Source of the DNA: Undibacterium pigrum
Lineage (GTDB): Bacteria; Pseudomonadota; Gammaproteobacteria; Burkholderiales; Burkholderiaceae_D
Direction of reading: 5' to 3'
NCBI RefSeq assembly: GCF_003201815.1
Contig: NZ_QJKB01000001.1
Location: forward strand, 248,001 to 312,000
Length of the DNA stretch: 64,000 bases
Positions 17,264-25,807 of this stretch are shown piece by piece; position 1 is the stretch's first letter; each line of letters opens with the position of its first letter. A program made the translations under genes and the position numbers. The notes beneath the pieces were generated by a model. The model was given only the letters and a program-made list of their open reading frames with translations, ran no database searches and was not told where the DNA came from.

Positions 17264-18907
17264 TTAGTAAATAAATGAGCGGCTAATAATGCGGTCCAGC
17301 AAAGCGCTCGTCGCCTGTCCATGCAAGCTTCCATATACACGACCACATTCAGCATCTGCTCGGCTTTGTACAAAGGCGAGGCCGATATCTTCTTCGGCAT
17401 ATTCTGCCATCAGAAAAGCCTGTGCTGTCAGTACCAGTTTCTGGGTAATACGGCGGGCATTCATTTCCCTGAATTCTGTTGGTGCCAGGTCTTTTTGTAA
17501 TTCCACCACTATCTGTCTGACTTGCTCAGATGCTGAACTACTCCATAATTGCAGCAGCAATTGCAGGCCTTCCGGGTCTCTTTCCATCGCACGCAAAACA
17601 TCCAGGCACATGACATTGCCTGAGCCTTCCCAGATGGAGTTGACGGGCGCTTCGCGATATAACCTGGCCATGGGGCCAGTCTCGACATAACCGTTGCCAC
17701 CCCAGACTTCCATGCATTCACCAGTAAATTCCAGCGCACGCTTGCATATCCAGAATTTTGCCGCCGGCGTCATGATGCGTTTCCAGGCGCGTTGCAAGGC
17801 GTCATCAGGGGCATCCAGTGCGGCTGCCAGATGCAGCATAAGGCGGGTTGCTGCCTCACTTTCCAGTGCCAGGTCAGCCAGTACATTACGCATTAAAGGT
17901 TGATCTGCCAGCTTCTTGCCGAAAGCCGTGCGGTGGCGTGCATGATGGATGGCTTGCACCAGTGCCTGCCGCATGAGGCCTGCGCTACCAATGACGCAAT
18001 CCAGCCGGGTCAGGTTGGCCATTTCTATGATGGTTGGTATGCCCCGGCCTTCATTGCCTACCATGACGCCATAAGCATCCTGGAATTCGACTTCGCTGCT
18101 GGAGTTGGACTTATTACCCAGTTTGTCTTTCAATCTTTGTACCAGGACAGAATTCTTGCTGCCGTCAGGACGCCAGCGTGGCACAAAGAAACAGGATAAG
18201 CCAATTTCGGTTTTGGCCAGGACCAGATGCGCATCACACATGGGGGCTGAGAAAAACCATTTGTGGCCGGTGAGTGCATAGCCCTGGCCTCGTCCCTCGG
18301 CACCCAGTGCCACAGCCATGGTGGTATTGGTGCGCACATCCGAGCCGCCCTGTTTTTCTGTCATGCCCATGCCGATCAGGATGGATTTTTTCTGGGCTAT
18401 GGGCAAATCACGCGGATCATGTTCCAGCGAATACAGCTTGTCTTTGAGTTCTGCGAACAAGGCAGCTTCGTTTTGCAGCACGGGGATGGAGGCAAAAGTC
18501 ATGGTGCTGGGGCACAGGGAGCCAGACTCTACCTGTGACTGCATGAAATAACCTGCTGCACGGGCTACATGTGCACCCATGCGCGGTTGACTCCAGGGGC
18601 TGGCATGCAAGCCTTGTTTACGTAATATGCCCAATAACTGATGCCAGCTTGGGTGAAAATTGACCCTGTCTATGCGCTTGCCCTGTCTGTCATGGGTATG
18701 CAGTTCTGGCAAATGCGTATTGGCCAGCGCGGCAGCTTCCAGCACAGCGCTGCTGCCCAACTCCAGTCCAGATTCTGTCAAGGTGTTTTGATACCAGTCC
18801 GCCTGATACTGCGCCAGGCTGGTCATTAGAACGGCATCACTAGTGAAAATATTGTAATCTTGCAGGTCTGCGACCTGATTGCTTATATCATGGGTTTGCC
18901 ACTGCAT
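17264..18907 (-). CDS. AidB-like acyl-CoA dehydrogenase
   Basis: A 547-residue flavoprotein, longer than ordinary acyl-CoA dehydrogenases and of the length of E. coli AidB. Motifs are GMGMTEKQGGSDVRTNTT near residue 180, GHKWFFSAPMCDAHLVLAK near 210, RTAFGKKLADQPLMRNVLAD near 340, and SIWEGSGNVMCLDVLRA near 425 with the usual catalytic-region glutamate. AidB in E. coli is an alkylation-response flavoprotein, while other members act as isovaleryl-CoA-type dehydrogenases; sequence alone does not separate these. It is divergent from a TetR gene across 127 bases, which suggests control by that regulator. Confidence 0.85.
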   Translation of the reverse strand: MQWQTHDISNQVADLQDYNIFTSDAVLMTSLAQYQADWYQNTLTESGLELGSSAVLEAAALANTHLPELHTHDRQGKRIDRVNFHPSWHQLLGILRKQGLHASPWSQPRMGAHVARAAGYFMQSQVESGSLCPSTMTFASIPVLQNEAALFAELKDKLYSLEHDPRDLPIAQKKSILIGMGMTEKQGGSDVRTNTTMAVALGAEGRGQGYALTGHKWFFSAPMCDAHLVLAKTEIGLSCFFVPRWRPDGSKNSVLVQRLKDKLGNKSNSSSEVEFQDAYGVMVGNEGRGIPTIIEMANLTRLDCVIGSAGLMRQALVQAIHHARHRTAFGKKLADQPLMRNVLADLALESEAATRLMLHLAAALDAPDDALQRAWKRIMTPAAKFWICKRALEFTGECMEVWGGNGYVETGPMARLYREAPVNSIWEGSGNVMCLDVLRAMERDPEGLQLLLQLWSSSASEQVRQIVVELQKDLAPTEFREMNARRITQKLVLTAQAFLMAEYAEEDIGLAFVQSRADAECGRVYGSLHGQATSALLDRIISRSFIY

Positions 18908-18925
18908 AGGTGCCTCATTGATATG

Positions 18926-18945
18926 GGTAAGCTAAATAGGTAAGC
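18926..18945. repeat. Direct repeat GGTAAGC x2 in the AidB-like/TetR divergent region
   Basis: GGTAAGC occurs at 18926-18932 and 18939-18945, start points 13 bases apart, in the 127-base region between the divergent genes. It could be a regulator contact site, but TetR operators are usually inverted repeats, so the assignment is weak. Confidence 0.25.
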
Positions 18946-19034
18946 CAGATGAATAGTGTAGTCTGATGAAGTAATCAAGATGTTCGCCTTTTAGCATTCC
19001 CCCAAGTACCTGAACTTATAAAACAAGAAACACC

Positions 19035-19673
19035 ATGAGCGAGACTGCCAGCCCTTTGAAATTACGCCGCAAGCCAGTGCAGCAACGCTCTAAAATGACA
19101 CAATTGGCAATCCTTGATGCCTTTGTTCGGCTTTTGGTCGAGAAAAGCTATGCCGATCTGACCATGCGCGATATCGCCCTGGTTGCTGGCGTGGGCCTGG
19201 GCACCTTGTATGAATACTTTCCTGGCAAGAAATCGATAGCGGCCCATTGCATCCATGAGCGCATGAAGAATATCGGTGCCCAGATGCGCATCTGGGTGGC
19301 GTTGCAACATGGTCAGCCCTTGCAAGACATCGTCACGGATCTGCTGGAGCGCATTATTCTTTTGCATGCAGACAAGACCGAGGAGTGGTCTGCCCTGATC
19401 TTCCTGGAGCGGCAGATTTCCAATATGGAGGCCTATAGCGCCTTGTACGGGCAGGTTGTTGATATCTGGGAATCTGCTTTTGCGGCAAGCTCAGACCGTG
19501 CAGCTTACCCAAATACCAGCCCGGCGATAGTCCATGCGGCTGTCTACGGTGTCTTGTACCAGACCCTGATGTTGTCGCCGCAAAGCCTGCAAGAGCCTGA
19601 ATTTCTTGCTCAGATGAAAAACTTGGTGTTGGGATATCTGCAAATCACTGATCAGAGCGTCCGAATAAGGTAA
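19035..19673 (+). CDS. TetR-family transcriptional regulator
   Basis: A 212-residue regulator with an N-terminal TetR HTH: RSKMTQLAILDAFVRLLVEK, SYADLTMRDIALVAGVGLGT and LYEYFPGKKSIAAHCIHERM. The rest is an all-helical ligand/dimer domain with no recognisable ligand signature. It is divergent from the AidB-like dehydrogenase, its most likely target. dnaX begins nine bases after its stop, so dnaX may be read through from this promoter. Confidence 0.85.
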   Translation: MSETASPLKLRRKPVQQRSKMTQLAILDAFVRLLVEKSYADLTMRDIALVAGVGLGTLYEYFPGKKSIAAHCIHERMKNIGAQMRIWVALQHGQPLQDIVTDLLERIILLHADKTEEWSALIFLERQISNMEAYSALYGQVVDIWESAFAASSDRAAYPNTSPAIVHAAVYGVLYQTLMLSPQSLQEPEFLAQMKNLVLGYLQITDQSVRIR

Positions 19674-19682
19674 AATCGAGGG

Positions 19683-22025
19683 ATGTCCTATCAAGTCCTC
19701 GCCCGAAAATATCGCCCCAAGAGTTTTGAAACTCTGGTGGGGCAAGAGCACGTGGTCCGTGCCTTATCGCATGCGCTAGAGCAGCAGCGGCTGCATCACG
19801 CCTATTTGTTTACCGGTACCCGAGGTGTCGGCAAGACGACGCTGTCACGTATCCTTGCCAAATCCTTTAACTGTGAGACTGGCATTACTGCTCATCCTTG
19901 CGGTGTTTGCGAAGCCTGTACGGCAATTGATGCCGGGCGCTTTGTTGACTATATAGAAATGGATGCCGCTTCTAATCGCGGTGTCGATGAAATGGCCTCG
20001 CTGCTTGAGCAGGCGATTTATGCGCCGTCCAATGCGCGCTTTAAAGTCTATATGATAGACGAGGTGCACATGCTGACCAACCACGCTTTCAACGCGATGT
20101 TGAAAACGCTGGAAGAGCCGCCTGAGCACGTCAAATTCATTCTGGCAACGACAGACCCGCAGAAAATCCCTGTCACGGTCTTGTCACGCTGTCTGCAATT
20201 CAATCTCAAGCAAATGCCGCCTGGGCATATAGTTGGCCATCTGGAAAACATCCTGGGGCAAGAGCAAATCGAATTTGAATTGCCTGCCTTGCGTTTGCTG
20301 GCTCAGGGTGCCCATGGCTCCATGCGCGATGCCTTGTCGCTGACTGATCAGGCAATTGCCTATGCCGCTGGCAAAGTCAGCCTCGATGCGGTGCAAGGTA
20401 TGCTGGGTGCGCTGGATCAGTCTTACCTGATACGTTTGCTGGATGCCTTGCTGGCCCAGGATGGCAAAGCCTTGCTGGATGTTGCCGACGAAATGGCCGC
20501 ACGCAGCCTGTCTTACAAGGCTGCCCTGCAGGACCTGGGCAGTTTGCTGCACCAGATCGCCGTGGCGCAAATGGTGCCAGCTGCCGTGGCAGAAGATATT
20601 CCTGAGCGTGAACAGGTCTTGCGCCTGGCGCAGAGTTTCGCCAAAGAAGAAGTGCAACTGTTTTATCAAATTGCCGTGCATGGCCGTAATGAGCTGGCAC
20701 TTGCTCCTGATGAATATGCAGGCTTCAGCATGACGCTGTTGCGCATGCTGGCGTTCAAGCCTGTCAGTGGTGAGCAATGGGCGCAGCCGCCTTCCAGTAC
20801 GCCACCGGCTGGTGGGCGTCCGGCTTTGCCAGTCAATAATGCGAACAATGCTGCGTCGGCACAAAGTCCTGTGCGTTCCAGCCCTGTTTCCAGTCCTGCG
20901 GCTTCATCAAGTAATAGTGTTGGTACTGCTAACACTGCACCTGTCGCAAATGTAGTGTCGGCAGCAATGCCAGCACGCGCTCCGGCAGAAGTGCCGAAAC
21001 CGGTTGTACAGGATAATGCCGGGACACCCGCAACACTCGCAACTGCGCCTGCTGCTGGCGCACGTGTCAGCCCGGTACTGGCGGCCCTGGCTGCTGCACG
21101 CGCAAATACCAAGAATGGTACGCCAGCAGGAAAAACTGCATCAGCCGAAACGGCACCAGAAATCAAAGCGGCAATTGCACCTGTGGCTCCTGTGTCCCCA
21201 GTTGCTCCAGTCTCGCCCGTCGCCCCGGTCAGACCCGTTACTCCTGTCGCAACACCGTCAGTCAAAGTAGCTCCACCATCGGCGCAGCCGTTAGTCAAGC
21301 CTGCCCAGCCTGTGTCTGCACCCGCACCTTTGATTGCCGAGCAGGATATGCAATCCATGGGTATGGATGATATGCCGCCGCCCTGGGATGAAGAAATGTT
21401 CTTCGATGCAGAGCCTGCAAAACCGGCGATGCCGCCACGAGTGATGACTCCTGCTCTTGCTCCCGCTGTAGTGCAGGAACAAGGCGCGCCCGTTGAAGTC
21501 GCTGTGCTTGCAGATGCTGCTGCATTTGTCGCAACTGCTGATCAGGAGCCGCAAGCTGCCGCTGCAGAAGTGGTCAAGCCCAGGGAGTCAATTACCCTGA
21601 ATGCAGACCGTCTGATCGCGAATGCGCCAGTTCCTGAGTTGAACTGGGATGGTCATTGGCCTTCTCTGGCAGCCAGCTTGCCAGTACGCGGTGTAGCCCA
21701 GCAAATGACACAGCAAAGTGAACTGGTCAGTTGCAAGCAAGACGGCAATGCCCATGTATTCCGTTTGCGCCTGCCTTTGTCTACACTCTTGTCTTCAGGC
21801 AGTGTAGAAAAACTTAGCGCGGCCTTGTCTGAACGTTTTGAAAAAACCATACGGGTAGAAACCGAGATAGGTGCCGTTGAGCATACTGCCAACGCACAGG
21901 CTGTGGCTGAGCGTGAAGTGCGCCAGCAACAGGCAGAAAAATCCATACAGGGCGACAGTTTCGTGCAGACTTTGATGCGCGAATTTGGTGCCACTATCGT
22001 CACGGGTAGCATACGGCCGGTCTGA
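19683..22025 (+). CDS. dnaX: DNA polymerase III subunit gamma/tau
   Basis: A 780-residue clamp-loader ATPase. Walker A is FTGTRGVGKTTLSRILAK near residue 42, a zinc-binding Cys set (CETG...CGVCEAC) lies near 62-78, Walker B is VYMIDEVHML, and the SRC finger is TVLSRCLQFNLKQ near 165. Residues of about 365-620 form a long Ala/Pro/Val-rich linker containing tandem PVAPVSP-type repeats. A tau-like C-terminal domain follows (NWDGHWPSLAASLPVRGVAQ). I see no correctly phased A-rich slippery site, so a gamma form made by frameshifting is not supported. ybaB and recR follow in the classic order. Confidence 0.95.
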   Translation: MSYQVLARKYRPKSFETLVGQEHVVRALSHALEQQRLHHAYLFTGTRGVGKTTLSRILAKSFNCETGITAHPCGVCEACTAIDAGRFVDYIEMDAASNRGVDEMASLLEQAIYAPSNARFKVYMIDEVHMLTNHAFNAMLKTLEEPPEHVKFILATTDPQKIPVTVLSRCLQFNLKQMPPGHIVGHLENILGQEQIEFELPALRLLAQGAHGSMRDALSLTDQAIAYAAGKVSLDAVQGMLGALDQSYLIRLLDALLAQDGKALLDVADEMAARSLSYKAALQDLGSLLHQIAVAQMVPAAVAEDIPEREQVLRLAQSFAKEEVQLFYQIAVHGRNELALAPDEYAGFSMTLLRMLAFKPVSGEQWAQPPSSTPPAGGRPALPVNNANNAASAQSPVRSSPVSSPAASSSNSVGTANTAPVANVVSAAMPARAPAEVPKPVVQDNAGTPATLATAPAAGARVSPVLAALAAARANTKNGTPAGKTASAETAPEIKAAIAPVAPVSPVAPVSPVAPVRPVTPVATPSVKVAPPSAQPLVKPAQPVSAPAPLIAEQDMQSMGMDDMPPPWDEEMFFDAEPAKPAMPPRVMTPALAPAVVQEQGAPVEVAVLADAAAFVATADQEPQAAAAEVVKPRESITLNADRLIANAPVPELNWDGHWPSLAASLPVRGVAQQMTQQSELVSCKQDGNAHVFRLRLPLSTLLSSGSVEKLSAALSERFEKTIRVETEIGAVEHTANAQAVAEREVRQQQAEKSIQGDSFVQTLMREFGATIVTGSIRPV
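21180..21250 (+). repeat. Degenerate coding repeat (Pro-Val-Ala-Pro-Val-Ser-Pro) in the dnaX linker
   Basis: About four degenerate copies of an 18-base unit encode PVAPVSPVAPVSPVAPVRPV within the disordered tau linker. Copies differ at third positions, so the repeat is not a recent slippage array. Confidence 0.6.
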
Positions 22026-22106
22026 TGCCGGTGATATGCAAAAATAATTACAAGTCTGCGTGACCAAATTTAATCAATATTCCATTTTTATTTTCGGAGA
22101 AATTTT

Positions 22107-22433
22107 ATGATGAAGAATCAATTAGCTGGCCTGATGAAGCAAGCCCAGGCAATGCAGGACAATATGAAAAAAGCCCAGGATCAATTGGGCCTGGTAGAAG
22201 TAGAGGGCCAGGCTGGTGCTGGCCTGGTCAAGGTCGTCATGACCTGCAAGAACGATGTCAAGCGCGTTACCATCGACCCGTCTCTGCTGGGTGACGACAA
22301 AGACATGCTGGAAGACCTGGTTGCTGCTGCATTCAATGATGCAGTACGCAAGGCAGAAGCCACTTCACAAGAAAAAATGTCAGCTTTGACAGCTGGCATG
22401 CCATTGCCACCTGGCTTCAAGATGCCATTCTGA
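22107..22433 (+). CDS. ybaB: YbaB/EbfC-family nucleoid-associated protein
   Basis: A 108-residue protein with family signatures: [20 protein letters not shown] at the N-terminus, [20 protein letters not shown] in the middle, and [14 protein letters not shown] at the end. EbfC/YbaB proteins are small DNA-binding dimers, almost always between dnaX and recR, as here. RBS CGGAGAAA lies before ATG 22107 (ATG 22110 is possible). The preceding 81 bases hold no clear promoter. recR follows with a two-base gap. Confidence 0.95.
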   Translation: MMKNQLAGLMKQAQAMQDNMKKAQDQLGLVEVEGQAGAGLVKVVMTCKNDVKRVTIDPSLLGDDKDMLEDLVAAAFNDAVRKAEATSQEKMSALTAGMPLPPGFKMPF

Positions 22434-22435
22434 GT

Positions 22436-23032
22436 GTGAAAAAACTTGGTAGTCTGGAAGCCTTGTCTGAGGCGCTGCGCCGCTTGCCGGGCGTAGGGCC
22501 AAAGTCAGCTCAGCGCATGGCTTATCACTTGCTGCAACATGACAGGGAAGGCGCCGCCATCCTTGGCATAGCGCTGACTCACGCGGTTGAGCGTATACAG
22601 CATTGCGCATCCTGCAATACCTTCAGTGAGAGCGAAGTTTGCGAAACCTGTCTGGATGCCGTGCGCGACACCAGTCTGCTGTGTGTGGTGGAAACACCTT
22701 CTGATCAGATGATGATAGAGCAGACCATGACGTACAAAGGCTTGTACTTTGTACTCATGGGACGACTCTCGCCGCTTGATGGCATAGGCCCGAAAGACAT
22801 CCATCTGGAAAAGCTGGTTTCCAGGGCTACCGACGGTAAAGTGCAAGAAGTGGTGCTGGCTACCAATTTCACCAATGAAGGTGAGGCAACCGCGCATTAC
22901 ATCAGCGAGACACTGAAGGCACGTGGCTTGCGGGTCAGCCGCCTGGCACGTGGTGTGCCGGTGGGTGGTGAGCTCGAATATGTGGATGCAGGCACGATTG
23001 CCCGCGCCATGCTGGATAGACGGACTACTTAA
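22436..23032 (+). CDS. recR: Recombination protein RecR
   Basis: A 198-residue protein of standard RecR length: an N-terminal helix-hairpin-helix ([20 protein letters not shown]), a C4 zinc finger ([16 protein letters not shown]) and a Toprim domain ([20 protein letters not shown], then [20 protein letters not shown]). It acts with RecF and RecO in RecFOR gap repair. The start is GTG 22436, just past the ybaB stop. Confidence 0.95.
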   Translation: MKKLGSLEALSEALRRLPGVGPKSAQRMAYHLLQHDREGAAILGIALTHAVERIQHCASCNTFSESEVCETCLDAVRDTSLLCVVETPSDQMMIEQTMTYKGLYFVLMGRLSPLDGIGPKDIHLEKLVSRATDGKVQEVVLATNFTNEGEATAHYISETLKARGLRVSRLARGVPVGGELEYVDAGTIARAMLDRRTT

Positions 23033-23063
23033 TACAGTAACTGAGATAATAATATAAGCCATC

Positions 23064-23729
23064 ATGTTTCTGATCCCCGCCGAACAAAAAAGCAAATTGC
23101 AGTTGCAATGGTCAGACCTGATACAGGGCTTGGCTGGTAGTCCCCGGCATGCCAGGGAAGTGTGGGTTTTGCTGGATAAGCATTACTCCGAACCTCAGCG
23201 TAGTTTTCATAATTTCACGCATATCCAGTCCATGCTCAGGCATGCTGAAGACAGGCGTGCAGATATCCATAATTTTCCTGTCGTCTCCCTGGCGATCTGG
23301 TTTCATGACATGGTGTATGACACCCATGCCAACAATAATGAACTGAAAAGTGCAGAGCTGGCAGGGGAATTGATGATGCGCATGGAGATCAATCCCACTG
23401 TCATCATGCATGTGCAGCAATGCATACTCGCCACTGCCAGGCATGAAGTGGCTGATTTTAAAAACCGTGCGGCAGATATCCCCTTGTTTCTTGATATTGC
23501 ACTGACCATCCTTGGTGCACCCAAGGACGTTTATCAGCAATATAGCCGGGCGATCCGCAATGAATTTCGCTGGCTGGAAGCGCCTGCCTACAGGGCAGGG
23601 CGCCTTAAAGTGCTGAAGCGCTTCGCCGACCGCGAACAATTATATTTTCATCCCATCATGGCAGCGCAGTTTGATGCACAGGCGCGTGCCAATATCGCGT
23701 GGGAAATCAAGAAGCTGACTTTTGTATAG
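23064..23729 (+). CDS. HD-domain metal-dependent hydrolase-like protein, function unknown
   Basis: A 221-residue protein of an uncharacterised HD-superfamily group, sometimes mislabelled after the NMDA receptor NMDAR2C subunit. Visible metal-site pattern: H in FHNFTHIQSML near residue 52, HD in WFHDMVYDTHANNNE near 92, and a later aspartate in IPLFLDIALTILG near 150. No signal peptide or membrane segment. It starts 31 bases after recR and may share its transcript. A nucleotide substrate is plausible for HD enzymes but cannot be named. Confidence 0.65.
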   Translation: MFLIPAEQKSKLQLQWSDLIQGLAGSPRHAREVWVLLDKHYSEPQRSFHNFTHIQSMLRHAEDRRADIHNFPVVSLAIWFHDMVYDTHANNNELKSAELAGELMMRMEINPTVIMHVQQCILATARHEVADFKNRAADIPLFLDIALTILGAPKDVYQQYSRAIRNEFRWLEAPAYRAGRLKVLKRFADREQLYFHPIMAAQFDAQARANIAWEIKKLTFV

Positions 23730-23766
23730 GTCCGTCCCATAAATTTTTCTGAGCGCATTTCTTCTT

Positions 23767-25014
23767 ATGCAGTCACAAGCTAAAGCACATGGCCCTTTGG
23801 CGGGCATCAAGGTTCTGGAGTTGGGTACGCTGATCGCAGGGCCATTTTGTTCGCGCATGCTGGCTGAATTTGGTGCCGAAGTGATCAAGGTAGAGTCACC
23901 CGATGGCGGTGACCCTCTGCGTCAATGGCGTGTGTTGAAAGATGGCACCTCACTGTGGTGGAGTGTGCAGGCACGCAATAAGAAAAGCATCACCCTGAAT
24001 ATGAAGCAGGAACAGGCACGTAAAATTGCCAAACGCCTGGCGCTGGATGCCGACATCATCATAGAAAATTATCGCCCCGGTGTACTGGAAAAATGGGAGC
24101 TGGGATTTGAAGATTTAAAAGCGATCAACCCTGCCACCATCATGGTGCGTCTGTCTGGTTATGGTCAGACAGGACCCTTGAAGGACTTGCCTGGCTTTGG
24201 TGCCATCGGTGAATCCATGGGCGGTTTGCGTTATGTCTCCGGCCATGCTGACCGCCCACCTGTGCGTGTAGGCATTTCGATAGGAGACTCAGTCGCCGCC
24301 TTGCATGGCGTCATCGGTGCCATGATGGCCTTGCGTCATCGTGATGTCACCGGCGGGCGCTGGAATGGCAAGCAGGGCGAGGCATGTGTCGCTGGTCAGG
24401 GGCAAATGGTGGATGTGGCTTTATATGAGTCAGTCTTTAATTTGATGGAATCGCTGGTGCCAGAATTTGACCATGCCGGTGTCGTGCGTGAACGTACTGG
24501 CGGTGCCTTGCCGGGCATCGTGCCATCGAATACTTATACCACGGCGGAAGGTGAAAATATCGTTATTGCAGGTAATGGCGACGCGATCTTCCACAGACTG
24601 ATGAAAGCCATAGACCGCGATGACCTGGCGCAAGACCCAGGTTTGGTGCGTAATGATGGCCGTGTCCCGCGCACGGCGGAAATTGATGAGGCCATTCAAA
24701 CATGGTGTTCAGGCCGTGATATAGATACAGCCTTGCAAATACTCAAGGCAGCCGATGTGCCTGTGGGTAAAATCTACTCGGTGCGCGATATGATGAGTGA
24801 CCCGCAATTTCTGGCGCGCCAGATGTTTGAACAGCATGCATTTGAAGATGGCACGCCAGTCAAGCTGCCTGCCATTACACCCAAGATGTCAGAGACTCCT
24901 GGTCAGACGCAATGGCTGGGGCCGCGTCTGGGGCAACATAATCAGGAGGTATTGAGCGGGCTGGGTTATAGTGATGCCGAGATCACGCAAATGCTTGCGG
25001 ATAAGATAATTTAA
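23767..25014 (+). CDS. CaiB/BaiF family III CoA transferase (glutarate-type candidate)
   Basis: A 415-residue family III CoA transferase: GIKVLELGTLIAGPFCSRML at the N-terminus, VIKVESPDGGDPLRQWR, IIENYRPGVLEKWELGFEDL, and the conserved catalytic aspartate in VGISIGDSVAALHGVIGAMM near residue 178. The N-terminal half resembles succinyl-CoA:glutarate CoA-transferases. Such an enzyme would feed glutaryl-CoA dehydrogenase, although gcdH lies 8 kb away. The substrate is inference; formyl-, carnitine- or dicarboxylate-type alternatives stay open. Confidence 0.8.
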   Translation: MQSQAKAHGPLAGIKVLELGTLIAGPFCSRMLAEFGAEVIKVESPDGGDPLRQWRVLKDGTSLWWSVQARNKKSITLNMKQEQARKIAKRLALDADIIIENYRPGVLEKWELGFEDLKAINPATIMVRLSGYGQTGPLKDLPGFGAIGESMGGLRYVSGHADRPPVRVGISIGDSVAALHGVIGAMMALRHRDVTGGRWNGKQGEACVAGQGQMVDVALYESVFNLMESLVPEFDHAGVVRERTGGALPGIVPSNTYTTAEGENIVIAGNGDAIFHRLMKAIDRDDLAQDPGLVRNDGRVPRTAEIDEAIQTWCSGRDIDTALQILKAADVPVGKIYSVRDMMSDPQFLARQMFEQHAFEDGTPVKLPAITPKMSETPGQTQWLGPRLGQHNQEVLSGLGYSDAEITQMLADKII

Positions 25015-25028
25015 GTAGAATAAGGTAA

Positions 25029-25115
25029 ATGTCAGCTATGAATCGTCAGATGATTAAACAATTCCTGATTGCTTTAGCTTTATTTTTGCTGGGTTACTTC
25101 ACTTTTAACCACTGA
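25029..25115 (+). CDS. Possible small membrane peptide (25-28 residues)
   Basis: A short frame from ATG 25029 or ATG 25038 to TGA 25113-25115 encodes (MSA)MNRQMIKQFLIALALFLL followed by GYFTFNH. The basic start, a hydrophobic run of about 15 residues and an aromatic end look like a one-helix membrane peptide. A weak AAGG lies at 25022-25025. It sits 14-23 bases after the CoA transferase stop and just before a strong hairpin, so it could be translated from the same mRNA. I recognise no family; chance cannot be excluded. Confidence 0.35.
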   Translation: MSAMNRQMIKQFLIALALFLLGYFTFNH

Positions 25116-25127
25116 CGCTCTGGATAT

Positions 25128-25156
25128 GGCTGACCAAGTTTTTTGCTTGGTCAGCC
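25128..25156. terminator. Hairpin between convergent genes, possible bidirectional terminator
   Basis: GGCTGACCAAG and CTTGGTCAGCC form an 11-bp perfect stem around a 7-base TTTTTTG loop, between the CoA transferase region and the convergent marC-type gene. The T-run is in the loop rather than after the stem, so strength as an intrinsic terminator is uncertain on either strand. Confidence 0.55.
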
Positions 25157-25164
25157 ATGCATGA

Positions 25165-25767
25165 TCAGCTCAGGGTTTTCAGATAATCCCTGATACCTGC
25201 CAATAGCATTTCAACTGACATCGCCGTCAGTATCAAGCCCATCAGGCGCTCAAATGCTGTCATGGCGCGTATGCCCAGCACTTTTTGCATGCGCTCAGCA
25301 CTCAATAATACCACCAGCCACACCACGGCAACGGCAGTCAGTGCTGCCAGATGCACCACCATGTCCTGGCGGCTATCGGATGAAAACAGCAGCACTGTCG
25401 CCAGTGCAGACGGGCCAGCCAGTGCTGGTATCGCCAGTGGCACGATAAAGGGTTCGTGACCATCTTCCACATCGCCGAAAATGCCACCTTCCTGTGGGAA
25501 AACCATGCGCAAGGCAATCAGGAACAGGATCACGCCACCACCTATGCGCAAGGACACTTCAGTCAATTGCAATGCGGTCAGGAAGTGTTTGCCAAAGAAC
25601 ATGAATAGCAAAAGCAGGCCAAAGGCTATCGCGCATTCACGCACGACTACGCGCCAGCGCCGCTCAGGTGCAACATGGGATAGGGCGCTGACAAAGATGG
25701 GAACGTTGCCAAACGGGTCGGTAACCAATATCAGCAACATCAGGGATTGAAAAAAATCTTGAGTCAT
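25165..25767 (-). CDS. MarC-family integral membrane protein
   Basis: A 200-residue protein with six predicted hydrophobic helices. Family motifs are LILVTDPFGNVPIFVSAL near residue 13, RIGGGVILFLIALRMVFP near 75, and PLAIPALAGPSALATVLL near 110. MarC proteins are inner-membrane proteins of the YchE/MarC group; the old link to multiple antibiotic resistance is not supported and the transported substrate is unknown. Forty bases separate it from elbB on the same strand, so they may be co-transcribed. Confidence 0.85.
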   Translation of the reverse strand: MTQDFFQSLMLLILVTDPFGNVPIFVSALSHVAPERRWRVVVRECAIAFGLLLLFMFFGKHFLTALQLTEVSLRIGGGVILFLIALRMVFPQEGGIFGDVEDGHEPFIVPLAIPALAGPSALATVLLFSSDSRQDMVVHLAALTAVAVVWLVVLLSAERMQKVLGIRAMTAFERLMGLILTAMSVEMLLAGIRDYLKTLS

Positions 25768-25807
25768 GAAGACCTTGTTTTAAAAATGATACTTGGAGCT
25801 TGCGGGT

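Noticed and set aside
17264-18907. Firm assignment as the DNA alkylation repair protein AidB
   Set aside because: The family contains both AidB and ordinary acyl-CoA dehydrogenases; sequence and context do not decide, so only AidB-like is claimed.
18926-18945. Strong TetR operator from the GGTAAGC repeats
   Set aside because: Direct rather than inverted repeats and only two copies; listed as a low-confidence repeat instead.
19020-19690. Signal recognition particle RNA (ffs) near dnaX
   Set aside because: Only nine bases separate the TetR gene and dnaX, and no ffs-like conserved loop was seen upstream.
20666-21358. Long minus-strand Gly/Ala/Thr-rich frame opposite the dnaX linker
   Set aside because: It is the antisense of a repetitive Pro/Ala/Val-coding region, which avoids stop codons by composition.
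19683-22025. Programmed frameshift site producing a short gamma form of DnaX
   Set aside because: The A-run near 21840 is not in the phase needed for an A-AAA-AAC/G slip and lies near the C-terminus; no other good heptamer was seen.
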